64,000 nt of DNA from the NCBI RefSeq assembly GCF_003073045.1, contig NC_037602.1:10340464-10404463 (forward strand), given 5' to 3'. The notes under the pieces are model-generated. The model was not told the DNA's origin and made no database searches. It saw only the letters and a list, made by a program, of their open reading frames with translations. Positions 49,750 to 60,872 of this stretch are shown in pieces (positions within the stretch are counted from its first letter, which is position 1; each line of letters opens with the position of its first letter). The translations under genes were made by a program, and so were the position numbers. Source of the stretch: Pomacea canaliculata (Eukaryota; Mollusca; Gastropoda; Architaenioglossa; Ampullariidae).

Positions 49750-49807
49750 CTTTACCATTGACAACAAAACCACCAAGAAACCAGAGCACAGACACCAGCC
49801 TCCACAT
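49750..49807 (-). CDS. Possible signal-peptide exon upstream of the PLAT exon
   Basis: ATG at 49,807 opens MWRLVSVLWFLGGFVVNGK, a good signal peptide, ending in phase 1 at GTGAGC. The frame is open upstream as well, with an in-frame ATG at 49,840. It lies 200 bp before the PLAT exon on the same strand, but the splice phases do not match (phase 1 into an exon that needs phase 2). It is either the true first exon with a missed small exon between, or coincidental. Confidence 0.45.
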
Positions 49808-50737
49808 CCTACCCGTGTCCCCAAATGCCAGACGCTTCATTTCTTCAAATGTTCTTAACACAAATGAGTAGACCATCTTTATAAAGCCACTACAAGGAAC
49901 TAAATTTCAAACCCAGCGGCATCTGTATAAGCTTTATAAATATTTAAATTGTATGGAGAGAAAACTTGCGAAAGGGAGATGCATTCGGCATACACATGGA
50001 TATAAACTTTGGGCTGGTTTTGGCATTAGTTGAAATTGTAAAGTCAAACTACTTGATATCCATAGCTCCGCCCACAATGTGTTGCTGAACACTAGCTGGC
50101 ACGTTGACTGCCAACAGTTACATTTCTTCTAATTGCTGTGTAGATGTCCAGTTACTGTCATTAATCTCAAGCAATGAAAATGTTCAGAGAAAGGAACAAG
50201 TTTTCGAATTTAAAAGATGGTTTATTCGCAGCCATACGCATCTGTCAGCTACATTAACCCCAAAGACATAAAAGCTCTAACGGACACGTATTAAACAGAA
50301 CGGATTAGATGCCAATGGATCCCGTTAGTTCATCACCTAAAGACTTATAGTGAGCTTGAGTCAGTCCTGATACCTCGTTCCCACTGATTTTGTCCGATTT
50401 CATAGATTTGATGTCGTGGTGAGGGCAACACACGGGGTAAGAAAGGTGAAGGGTTGGATGTAAGGAAGGTGAAGGGGTTTATGATCGGTCTGAAGAATGA
50501 GCTCGTGAAACATACTGGTTGCTGTGATAAAAGGAAAAACAATCTCTCTTTTTGAAAAAAAGATTTTTGTTTTCTGAAAGACTGTCTTGGGTGAATCGTC
50601 ATGCTGCATTCCAGCACAGACTTTAAGTCGACGTTCTGTTCAGACGCCATTATTCTAAGCTCTCTAATGAGATGAATAATCGACATACATCTGATGCATG
50701 TGACTAAGCACGTGTACCTGTGTAACCTTCTACTTAC

Positions 50738-50798
50738 CTTCCGCAGTGCAAGCTGGCAGAAGCGAGGCGCACACAAGGATGCTGAGGACAAGTGTCAT
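50738..50798 (-). pseudogene. Orphan promoter and first exon of a collagen C4-like gene
   Basis: The 61-bp signal-peptide exon is intact: MTLVLSILVCASLLPACTAEG, phase 1, GTAAGT donor. It is preceded by a TATA box (CTATATAAG, about 50,861-50,869) and the usual leader. Similarity to the other units ends in the intron about 45 bp after the donor. No second or third exon of the family lies downstream on this strand; the next recognisable coding exon is the PLAT exon, whose phase does not fit. The first exon is therefore stranded, or could drive an unknown spliced product. Confidence 0.7.
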
Positions 50799-50860
50799 GG
50801 CTGCCGTCAGGTTCTGAGTCAGTCGATGACGATACAGATACAGACGTGGAGCTGCTGGTA

Positions 50861-50869
50861 CTTATATAG
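50861..50869 (-). promoter_or_regulatory. TATA box of the orphan first exon
   Basis: CTATATAAG on the minus strand, about 65 bp upstream of the ATG at 50,798, in the conserved context GAAAGTTAA. Confidence 0.65.
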
Positions 50870-51399
50870 TTAACTTTCTAAAGACAGAGCACGATGAAAA
50901 TCACATTTGTTGTTTAGCATCAGAGGTAATAAATATTTTCCCATGAAAGTGAACAATTGTGATAGTAGTAAACTTGCCATTTTATATCCTTAATCAATTC
51001 TTTTGTCCTTTTATAGTGTGTGACAGATGTCAGTAGGAGTGGTGAGTAAAATGAAATTTCCGGCGGTGTATTCCTCAATTCCTTTTCTAAATCTTTTAAT
51101 AAAGCCTGATGAGTACGAGAATTGAGAGACAATGAGTTGAACAATGTTTTTGTCTTCGACCACAAGACTATTAAACAGATCACCCTTATGGTTATGCAAC
51201 AAGTTTGTGGTCACGGATCTAATACCTTAAAACAAAACACGAAAGCATAAAATAAAAAAGAGAAAGAAGTAAAACTAAGGTAGGAAATCACTGTGTACCA
51301 AGAGTGACATTTTAAACAGTGTGCAAAAAGAGGTTCGAATAGCTAAAATTGATTTTCGTGAATGTTATCAGCATCCTTTGTGACCTTTATTATATTCAT

Positions 51400-52287
51400 C
51401 TGTCTGAGAAAGCCAACAAGAAGGTCTCTACAATGCCTTCTTCTTCGATGTGATCCGATCCGATCAATGATTATTTATAACTTTGCGTTTATTTGCCTTT
51501 ACTTTTCTTTCTGGGGCCATATAAAACTACAGCTGTGAGAAGATAGTTTATTAAGTTTTTATGCATTTTAAAGCACAGGAAAGGTCTTGTTTGTGGTTTT
51601 CTGTCAAACTATTGGAAGTTTTATTCTTCTGCCACGTTTCAAGATGGGCTTCTCCCAGTAAAAGGCTGTGAAAATTCACTTTCTCCCACTTTCCACAAAT
51701 ATAACCATTTATTCCGAGACATGTTGATTGTTTTCTAGTGAGTGTGTGTTTGTACTGTTTCTTTTATTCTGTATCGCCTACTCCCTGTAATCATCTAACC
51801 TCATTTTCTATATACATGTACTCTTTCTCTCTTTTATTAATTTCTTTCTTTTCTCTCCTTTTATTCGTTCTCTCTTTCATCCATTTCCTATGTCCCTCTC
51901 CCTTATTATCTTTGATTTCCTTTTGCTCACTCTGTCTGTCTCTTTCTCTGTCTCTCTCTCTCAGCCATGTTGTGAATCAAGTAAGCTGTAGCGGTGTCAC
52001 TAGTGACGTATACCCACTCCAAGAGTTTCTGCAAACAAATGGCGGCGCCTGACTGCCATCTGTCCTCCCTCGTCCTATGGGTCTCCTTGTTTGTGTGGTG
52101 CGTGCAGTATGGCAAAATCGTTTTACTTTCATGCTATAGTGTCTGTGTAATTGCTCTGCTGAGTTTACAATGGAAGGAAAGCGAGACATAAAGTGCTGCT
52201 GAATACGTTTACTGTTCCCAGAAAGTTAAAAGTTTAGTGGCCGTAACTCCACAAACATCACAGCGCATCCAGCTGGTGCCAGGTGGC
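51400..52287 (+). repeat. Plus-strand relic of cluster flank
   Basis: Diverged copy of the 3' flank of a plus-strand unit: TCTACAATGCCTTCTTC near 51,425, ACAAATATAACCATTTATTC near 51,696, a pyrimidine tract at 51,740-51,965, and ACTCCACAAACATCACAGC near 52,246. Its third exon is gone. The LINE inserted into its end. Confidence 0.65.
52132..52287 (+). repeat. 156-bp direct repeat, left copy (target-site duplication of the LINE)
   Basis: From TGCTATAGTGTCTGTG to CCAGGTGGC, identical to 60,717-60,872 except for about three bases. The duplicated sequence is cluster flank DNA, not element DNA. Confidence 0.85.
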
Positions 52288-52568
52288 TTTTTTTTTTTTT
52301 TTTTTGTTGTTTTTTGGTATTTTATGCCATGCCAGCAACTAAGGCTATATCATGGCAATAAAAAGAATTTTTACGATTAAAGGTTTCGAGAAAAATCTCC
52401 AGTTATTTATCTTAAAAACAGACCAGGATAATTAATGAACTAAATGTTTAAGAAAAAAGGTGGTGTAAAAAGGATGGTGGAGCCCAAGAAGGCCACCAAC
52501 ACACCAGAAATTAAATGAGCTATATCTATGTGTAAGAAATTATATTTTATGAAAGAGTCCTATCTTTT

Positions 52569-55282
52569 TTAAAAAGCCACAAATTGCTGCCGATTAGACG
52601 GACCTAAATAAGATATGTAATGAGTTTTCTGTAAAAAAAACTGTCGTCGGATGATCTGGAGCTCTGGACAGATAATTAGAAAGTGTAAAACGTTGAGATG
52701 CCCATTACACCAGGGGCAACCTGGTGGTTGCTCCCCTCCGTGGCATACGTGTGTCCTATCTTTAGTCTTGTAAGGACCACCTCCTCCCGCCTTGTGGTGT
52801 GGCATAAGGGTGGGCGGTCAGAAAGACGGAAGAGGGGCGAATAATTTATTTTGACGGAGGGTGTTCCAGAGGTCTTGCCATAAAGTCAGAATGTAGGTTG
52901 TAAGTAAAGTTTTGCAATCAGATGAGATGAGAAACTGTATTTTACCAGGGGACTGACATGCAGCCTTAGCAGCCTGGTCTGCTCGAACATTGCCTGGAAT
53001 ACCAGAATGGCCAGGAGCCCAAATAAAGACAATGTCCTTATTTCGTTGGATAAGTGCTGCATGAATTTTATGAATCTTGACCACAAGGAGGTGGTGAGCA
53101 TGCTGCAAGGCAAGTAAGATAGCATAGAGTTCTGCTGTAAAGATAGAACTTCCGTCTGCCAATCGGACTGAAGCAGCCCGTTGTGGTTGGCAGGAAGGAA
53201 CTGCTACCGCAGCGACTGGGCCACCACTTGGGATTTTGGAGCCATCTGTAAAGATTGAACAGAATTGAGGATGCTCAGAAATAAGTTTACGAAAGTATTG
53301 AAGGTAAATGGGGTCACTAGTGTCCCCTTTTTTGAAAGTTGTAAGATGAAAGCGGATCTCTGGAACAGGGAGAATCCAAGGAGGAGTGGTTTGCAGAGGT
53401 AAAGGCTCTACCTGATTGATATCTACTCCAGCAGCTTGAAAGTGAGGTGCTACTCGGAGTGATAGAGGCTTTTGCTCCTTGGTACGAATGGCATAAAGGG
53501 CAGCACGCTGAGGTCTGAAGACAGCACGATACGCAGGATTCCCAGGATGAGATTTTAAGCGACAGACATAGGATAGCATGAGCTTCAAACGACGGAGAGA
53601 AAGTGGAGGCTCACCAGCTTCTGCGTACAAACTTTGTACAGGAATGGTGCGGAAGGCACCCAAGCAGATGCGGAACCCTTGGTGATGAATTGGGTCAAGC
53701 ATTTTAAGGTAGGACTCTCGAGCAGAGCCATAGATAATGGATCCGTAGTCTAGCTTGGAGCGGATCAGGGCACGGTAGAGACGTAGCAGGACCGTGCGAT
53801 CCGCTCCCCAGCTGACATGGCCAACTACTCTAAGAATGTCCAAGGCTTTCTGACAAGATAGGCGTAGAGATTTGATATGAGGTAGAAAAGACAGTTTACG
53901 GTCAAAGATGACCCCAAGAAATTTAACCTCTTGGACCACCTTGAGTATCGTGCCTTTGACAGTGATAGAAGGGTTTGGAAACATACCTCTCAGTTTGCAA
54001 AAGGGGATGCATACTGACTTCGTAGGAGAAAAATTGAAGCCGTTTTCTGTCACCCACTTTTGTACTGCATTTACACACAGCTGAAGCCGGCGTTCGAGGC
54101 ATGGAAGGGAGCGACCTCGTATGCAGATAGCGAGGTCATCTACATTCAAAGAGGCCACTAAACCTGGACAGACTGATTTCAAGATTGAGTTGATTTTGAT
54201 GTTGAAAAGAGTTGGAGAAAGAATGCTGCCCTGAGGGACGCCCATTTCCTGTTCCTGAGGATCAGGGTCAGGGCCCGGTGCAGAATCCTTGCACTTTTGA
54301 AGGGCTTGTTGTAGTTCAGGAAGAGAGAAAGGTAGGTTGTACTTTTCGGAGTTGTCTGAAGAAAAGTCACAACCCGAAGATTCTTGGACAGATTTTAAGC
54401 GTTGAAAATCTGAAGAGTAGTGTGAAGAGGAGGAATTATGAGCAAAGGTGGATGCTAAGGAATTTGTGACATCCTGTACCTCTGTGAGAACAGAGTCTCC
54501 AACCCGCAGATGGCCTATTGACTCAGCCTGAAACCTTCCCTTTATCTTCCTTACGGCCGCCCACACCGCTTGAGAAGTGGGAAGCTTCCTTCCCTGTTTA
54601 AAAATATAACGGGTATGAGCTCGGGTACGTTTAAAATTTATTACATTTTCAGGAGTGGGTTGACGGAAGGAAGACGCTGGGCTTTTTTCCGCGCGCGCTG
54701 AGCTACCCTGCACTCCTCTGTAAACCAAGGCACCCTTGGGCGGTTATTACGGTGACTTAGTACAGGAATCGTTTCTGATGCGATTTTATTTAAACTTGCA
54801 GTGAAAACTTTAGCAGGGTGTAACATAGGATCTTTTCTAATGTCTTCAATCTCAAAATTAAAAATAGGATTTCTGGTAAGGTGGGTGGAGCAGAGTGTCT
54901 GAAATGCAGGCCAGTCTGCCTTAGTTAAATTCCACCCGCCTTTGTGAAGGTTATCGTCCCGCTCCAGACCATTTGTAAAATGTAAAACAAGGGGAAAATG
55001 ATCGCTGCCACACAGGTCGTCATGTACAGCCCAGTTAAAATCTAATAAAAGTGCTGGGCTGACCACTGACAAATCAACTGCTGACTCTGTGCTGTTGTGC
55101 GGACGGCAAAAGGTGTTTGAACCGTCATTCAGAATTCAGAGGTCATTTTCCATAAAAAATGATCCCAACAACTCTCCTCTGGTGTCAGTCGAGGCCCCGC
55201 CCCACAAGGAGTGGTGTCCATTAAAGTCACCCAAAAGAAGGACGGGAGTAGGAAGTTGGGTTAAAAGACTCTCACCCTATGC
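52569..55282 (-). pseudogene. LINE ORF2, main part: endonuclease end, reverse transcriptase, RNase H, zinc knuckle
   Basis: From 55,282 the endonuclease continues with LPTPVLLLGDFNGHHSLWGG; a stop follows at ENDL. The frame resumes with ESAVDLSVVSPAL and GSDHFPLVLHF and shifts near 54,728. The reverse transcriptase keeps GVPQGSILSPTLF, but about 140 residues between SAPGPD and DPQEQEMG are deleted, removing the first catalytic aspartate motif. The second catalytic motif reads NVDDLAI instead of YADDLAI. RNase H is recognisable (FTDGSKIPSGG, FTAELYAILLAL, APGHSGIPGNVRAD). After another frameshift near 52,815 the C-terminal CPWCNGHLNVLHFLIICP knuckle follows. The enzyme cannot work. Confidence 0.88.
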
Positions 55283-58200
55283 GCATCGTACTGTCAACGT
55301 TATCTAGGCCCTATATAGGTTACCTATATTGACGGGGGAGAGTACTCTTACCAACCAAGGGCCATAACCCCTAACAATGGCACGTGACTTTTAGCCAATG
55401 GTGTACTATGTGATCGGAACTGCGCGCCATTTGCAAAGCTGTTTCTACACTTTTCGCAAAAGGAATTATAATTAAGCTAATCTTCAGCCGTCAATTCCAA
55501 TACTGATACATGTGTTGGACTCTTCAATAACAGTATGTATAATTTATATACTCTAAATTAGCATAGTTATTGAGATTTTAGTTCCAAGTTCAGTGCAGAA
55601 TATTATGCTAAAGAAGAAAGATTAGAGTACACATTAACGCAATAAATGCACAAGTTTTCCAGAGAGAAGTAGAAATCAGGCCCAGCAGTTCTGAAGCTTT
55701 GCAATTTGATAAATCTTTAGCCGTTAGCGATGCAGAGAATTCGGAGCTGTCGGAATTTCCTCAATAAATTGCGATTACGAAAGTGTAGGTCACGAACTTT
55801 ACGATTCGAAAGCAACAGAATTTCGACAGTTCCTTCTGTTTACTGGTATAGTAGCGTTAAAAGTATCGATTCAGACAAATTAACTTTAATGGCATTTTCT
55901 CTACAACAAATGGTAATGACTGTATGATGGTCAATAATTTATTTTACTGTTATTCTAGATAGCTGGCTGCTGGCATTTAAAGATGAAAGTGTCACAGGAT
56001 GTGCAACTGGCCATCACAATCTGTTGAACCAGATGCAAGCTTCATTAATTAGAGCTATAAAGCCAGATTCCTCATGTTCTATGCTTCCAGTTCTCCTGCA
56101 CAAGTCATTAAGTAAGTGCAATTTATTTTTTGATTCCTAATATTCATAATTAATTCTTGTGCAGAAGAAAATTTATGAACTGTTTGAACTCTATAACATG
56201 TCATTACGGCAAAAACAGTGTAACTTTGGTTGTGATTTTGCCCTATAAGAGTGAAAGGGACTAAAGTACTTGATTATATTAAAGTGAAATTTATGCTGTG
56301 CTTTTGGTCTTGATTTGTGACATCTAATTAGCACCTTTGCCTTCACGCTCCAGCGCCCCTTGTCTGGTGTTCATCCTGCCAGCACAGGGACCCCCAACCC
56401 TTGGAAGGTAATTTGAAGTCATTTTGTTCATAATCATTTTAACATTTTGTTTGTTCTTACCTCGGCCAAGACTTTGAACAGCGTTTTTTGTGAAATATAA
56501 CTAGAAGTGCAAAATCCCAGGCTTCTTTTGCCATAGTGAAAAAAATTGAAATAAATAAGGATCACTATTTACATGTTTTCTGCTACTGCATTTGTTGGTT
56601 CCAGTAAACAAGATAAACTACAGAAAGCTTACAGCATATACTGTCTCTTCTGGAAGAGATGAAAACTGACGTGAAAGACGTGAAAATAGGCTTGCGCAGA
56701 TGGAGTGCCAAACCCAGAAAAGGAGCTGACATCTGACACAAGGGTTACAGTTTCCCTTAAAATCTTCAGAGGATGTAGGAAGATATCTCAAGTTGGATTT
56801 AAAGACAGATCCAGGAAAACGTGCACGCTTGGTATGTACTCTATTCTGATTTGTTAGGAGTCAAGTGTCTGTGTGCTATTCCCTTTAAAGGTTTTCATAG
56901 CATTATGTTGTATAATGTCTGCAGTACTAAAAAGTAACAAAAGCATTGTTATGGTGGCATGAATTACAGCTGATAATAAATTTTCTGTAACCACTTAAGC
57001 TTGGTTACGAAGAAAAATATGAAACTTCCTTAATGGTTTTCATCCATATTTCGGTCTTAGAATATGAAGAAAAATATGAAACTTCCTTAATGGTTTTCAT
57101 CCATATTTTGGTCTTATAATACTCTAGTTTACATAACATGTATCATGATACTGACCACAGCAAGTTTTATTATAAAAAAGGATGTTTGTTTATTTTTGTC
57201 TGTTTCCAGGAATGCTATTTGGCGATGAGGGGAGGCTTTAGCTTAAAGCTCGTGGTCAAGAGTATACTGTCTGTGCTTTTTTCAACACAATTAGCCCGGT
57301 GTTACAACTATAACGGCCTGAAGGGAAAGAGGGTCTGAAAAACCACCCCTTTATTTTAAGAACAGTTCAGGGTAAGGATTTAAATATTTGACTTTGTGTT
57401 TTCATGAGTCATTGAGAAAAAATATTTCAGTGTGTGGTCGAATTACATTGCAAATTTTAAAATATGTACACATGTTTATGCAATGTCTGGTCCTTTTAAT
57501 CAGCTGGTTAATACTGTGTAGAAAGGATTAAGATGACAGTTTATGGATAGAGTTCTCCTGCCTATAGAAATTCTAACTGAAATTCAAATACAGCTCCACT
57601 TGTAGTTCCTTTCTGTTTATAACGCTTTAAAATTTTTATGCCACTTTACATATCTTTATAATTTGCTTGTACCTTTCTTTATTTCACCGTATATTCTGGA
57701 TTTTTAATTTCAGCGACATGCAATTAAATGCTTATTTTTATGCAGACTTCATATTCTTATATTTGTTCTATTTTTAGATGCTGCAAGAAAAAGTTATCCT
57801 GATGCTACGGAAGTGGAACTGCAAGTTCAGATTTCGAGCTGGCTGACTGGGGCGAGAGATCGCGAAAATGGGAGAAAAGAAAGACTTTTAAAGCCTATAA
57901 ATAATTCTGGGGTTGAGGGTGAATTACAGGAGAATTAAAGCTGTAAAAATTTCAACCGATATTTGTCTGGAAAACTCTGACATAAACCTGTACAGGTCAA
58001 TGCTTTAAGAATTTGTGTAAATAATCATTTTTTTAATTAACAATTAAATAAACAGTAAACAAAAAGTTATGTTTGTTTTTTGTAACATTATGGATTTTTT
58101 ATGAACGTTTTTGCTGTTTCTTATGCAATCATTGCAAGACACTCATTATTAATCCATTTATTTTGCATTTATAGGGTTATGTTGATGTATTTGATATTTT

Positions 58201-58429
58201 TGCAAATTAGAAATACACCAAAATACCTAAAATTACCAATAGCAGCTGAAAAAGTGATCTGGGATTTATCTGGGATTTGCCCATATTGCCTATATGGAAA
58301 ATCCATATAAGACCCATGGTTAACCCGTTTGCGCTTTCTACGTTGGGACCTATATAGGTTTACCATATGCCCCCTAGATTCTGCTATATAGGGTCAACGT
58401 GGGTCCATGTGGGTCCTGTTTTCTAATGC
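55283..58429. mobile_element. 3.1-kb insertion inside the LINE, palindrome-rich ends
   Basis: The LINE endonuclease frame stops at about 58,430 and resumes at about 55,282, so this DNA was inserted later. Both ends carry short palindromes of the type CTATATAGG (near 55,310, 58,350 and 58,385) with CTAGAT and GTCAACG nearby. I could not resolve clean terminal inverted repeats or a target-site duplication. It carries a DUF4806-type gene. A DNA transposon is the best guess; superfamily unknown. A 58-bp tandem duplication lies at about 57,003-57,120. Confidence 0.65.
55730..57938 (+). pseudogene. Broken DUF4806-domain gene with introns
   Basis: Possible exons: about 55,730-55,908, 55,959-56,111, 56,354-56,407, 56,605-56,831, 57,210-57,371 and 57,778-57,938, each with acceptable GT/AG ends. 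The last three match the DUF4806 pattern: FPLKSSEDVGRYL, RGGFSLKLVVKSIL, QLARCYNYNGLKGK, then FILRTVQDAARKSYPDATEVE and SSWLTGARDREN, with correct splice phases between exons. A frameshift after NGLKGK and another lesion upstream of FPLKS break it. AATAAA occurs near 58,045. DUF4806 proteins are common in invertebrates and often lie in repeats; function unknown. The first three exons are less certain. Confidence 0.65.
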
Positions 58430-58754
58430 TGATTGGGCAAGGTCCTGTCGGGATATCCGAGCTGAAGGAGGTAGGTATAGACTGCAGATAGTAATGGTTT
58501 TGCCCAGAGAAACTCGGGCAGCAACGACTTGAAGAGCAGTATTGAGTGGAACCTGGCTAAATAAAAGGTTTGAACGAATGAAAAGAGCAGTCCCTCCTGA
58601 AGGTACGTCATTTGGTGAGTCTGTGTGAGTTTGTATGAAGAAGATGAGTCTCTTGCAGTGCTATTACATCAAGAGAAAAGCGAGATGTTAGGCATCGGAG
58701 TTCTTCAAAGTTTGCTCGGATCCCTCGACAGTTTCATTGGAGGATTAAAGACAT
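58430..58754 (-). pseudogene. LINE ORF2, start of the endonuclease
   Basis: ATG at 58,754 opens MSLILQ, a stop where a tryptophan is expected, then NCRGIRANFEELRCLTS and IALQETH, typical of the APE endonuclease of Jockey/I LINEs. Further on are GGTALFIRSNLL-like residues and SLYLPPSARISRQDL, where the insertion cuts in. One more frameshift lies in between. Confidence 0.85.
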
Positions 58755-58969
58755 GTGTTATCTGTGAGGAAGTGACGTAGACCGCCCCATAGTAACTGAG
58801 GGAGAAGATCCAGGAGAGGGCAGGGGACGGCGGGAAGGAGATGGCGACATTAAGCGTCGCTCATCCATATCCATCCCCTGCTCGCTAAGAGGAGTATAGC
58901 GGTTTGAAACAGGAATAGGTGCTGCTGTGGTGGTCAAAGATGTAGTGGATTTTTCAGATGATTTTTGTT

Positions 58970-60134
58970 TTATGTTTTGGTATTCTTGTCTGTCTGTGGA
59001 GTGGTGTTCTTATTTTTTAGTTGTTTTGAGTTGCGTGTTTGCTGTCGTACAGTGTTTCTAGTTGGTGAGGTGGAAGGCTTTGACTGTGATGCTTGTGTAG
59101 CTTGAGATGCTTGAGATTTCTGTGTTGACTGGGTGTCACCACAACTTGGAGGCGGAGGAGGAGGAGGAGGCATAGATTGAGATGTAGGGACAGGGCCTGC
59201 TGAGGAGACCCATGTCATGTCAGTCTGTATGGACACAGAGGTGGAAGGTCGCTTTATGACTGCTGCTGAATAAGATATGGAATTTGAAGTAGAAGGTGTT
59301 CCTGAGGAGCCACCCACTACGCGACGGCGAGCATCAGCGTACGAGACGCCAGAATCCGCACGTACGCGTTGAATGGCTGCCTCTTCCTTCCACTTCGGGC
59401 AGTCTTTAGATGATGCGACGTGTGCTCCATCACAGTTTGCACATTTTGCGCTTGAATAGCAAGCAATCAGCTGCCGCATGGCCGGTACCGCAGCAGAGAA
59501 AGCAGCGGGCCTGGGACCTGCAGAAGCTCGCATCGTGACCATAACGCTGGCAGTTGAAACAGCGAAAGGGAGATGGAATGAAAATTGAAACTTTGACCCG
59601 TAAGTACCCGACCTCAATGAAGTTGGGTATTTTGGGTAGACAGAAGGTTAGAAATAAGGTGTTTGTGGGAATAGATTTCCCGTCCTTCTTTAGTGTGACT
59701 CGTTGTACTGCTGAGACCCCCTGAGATGCTAATTCTGACCTGATGTCAGTCTCAGTCATCCCAGCAAGGTCCGGGCAACGAATGACCCCTTTCGAAGAGT
59801 TGAGGGATCGATGTGGTGTGACTTTTATGGGGCGATCGACAAACTGTTTCCCGTCCCATCGGCGTAGGGCTTCAGAAGCTTTTTGATTTGCGCACTGGAC
59901 AAGGAATTGTCCAGAGCGCAGACGTCTTATAGTAAAAAAATTGTTTGAGATGTTTTTAAAACCTTTCGCTATGGCAAAAGGTGATAGAGACGAGAGAGGC
60001 CGGGCCTGCTCTGCGCCTTCTACCACCAAGAAACGGGGCCAGACACCCTCAATATCGTCCCTCACCTCATCTTCGCTATCAGTGGAATCATCTTCTCTTA
60101 TGCGTTTCCCAAGGTTGGATAGTTTTTTGGCCAT
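58970..60134 (-). pseudogene. LINE ORF1: gag-like nucleic-acid-binding protein
   Basis: ATG at 60,134 opens MAKKLSNLGKRIREDD. The protein has an RRM-like middle and three CCHC zinc knuckles: CFNCQRYGHDASFC, CFLCCGTGHAAADC and CANCDGAHVASSKDC. A proline run and a Gln/Ser/Thr-rich tail follow. A single frameshift between the second and third knuckle splits the frame. ORF1 proteins of this type bind the element RNA and escort it to the nucleus. Confidence 0.88.
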
Positions 60135-60716
60135 GATAAAAAGAAAAACGTTTCGTTCTTTGTGCTCCGCACCCACCACGGAGTCCAACGAGGGGATTCG
60201 ACCGAGCGGTACCACTTGGGTATTTCCACCAGGGCTACACAAGGAATATACTCTGGCCTTCCAGGTATGAAGGCCAGATTGACCCCGGCCGCAGCCTTCT
60301 AGCAAAGCTAGGGCAATGCACGACCAGCCGCTTGGTTGGTGTGGGCCACACCAACCTCCCGTCTAGAGGAAGTCCGGGCCAAGGAGGTGTGTTGGTATGA
60401 TGGGCCGCAACCCATCAGGGACCTCAACCTCCAGGATCCCATCCTCCCCCGACACGGGTCGCCCTGCACGGCAAACGCAGGGGACCTAAAGAATGCCGCA
60501 GACAGGAAATGGTGTTCAAAGAAAGATATAATAGGAGAAGGAAAAACAGAAGAAGGACCGGTGAAGTCAGAAGAAAGGAAAGGTAAAACTGTAGTATATG
60601 AGGGAGATGTTTGCTTTGAAAAGGAATATAGATGAAAGGGCCTATGAAGCAAGAAAAAGGAAAAGCCTGAGGAAAAGGGGTGGGCCTGCTTTGTCCCCCA
60701 GCCTTTCTCTGGTCTC

Positions 60717-60872
60717 TGCTATAGTGTCTGTGTAATTGCTCTGCCGAGTTTACAATGGAAGGAAAGCGAGACATAAAGTGCTGCTGAATACGTTTACTGT
60801 TCCCAGAAAGTTAAAAGTTTAGTGGCCGTAACTCCACAAACATCACAGCGCATCCGGCTGGTGCCAGGTAGC
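60717..60872 (+). repeat. 156-bp direct repeat, right copy
   Basis: Partner of 52,132-52,287. After it the cluster flank continues without a break (GCGCACTGATCACACGTCC), confirming that the repeat is duplicated target DNA. Confidence 0.85.

Larger units (their letters stand above)
52288..60716 (-). mobile_element. I/Jockey-type LINE with RNase H, dead and interrupted
   Basis: The element runs on the minus strand from a GC-rich 5' leader at 60,716 to a poly-A tail (T-run at 52,288-52,306). It holds ORF1 (60,134-58,970) and ORF2 (58,754-52,569), with an endonuclease, a partial reverse transcriptase, an RNase H and a C-terminal zinc knuckle. That order fits I-clade relatives of Jockey. Without the 3.1-kb insertion at about 55,283-58,429 it is about 5.3 kb long. 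It is flanked by 156-bp direct repeats that are about 98% identical, so the insertion is fairly recent although the ORFs carry several lesions. There are no long terminal repeats belonging to the element. Confidence 0.9.

Noticed and set aside
51738-52052. 104-codon Ser/Leu/Phe-rich frame
   Set aside because: It is the translation of the pyrimidine tract. The same applies to frames at 19,454, 24,959-25,304 and 44,033.
52132-60872. The 156-bp direct repeats as long terminal repeats of a retroelement
   Set aside because: The repeated DNA is cluster flank that continues beyond the right copy, the element has a poly-A end, and its ORFs are those of a non-LTR element.
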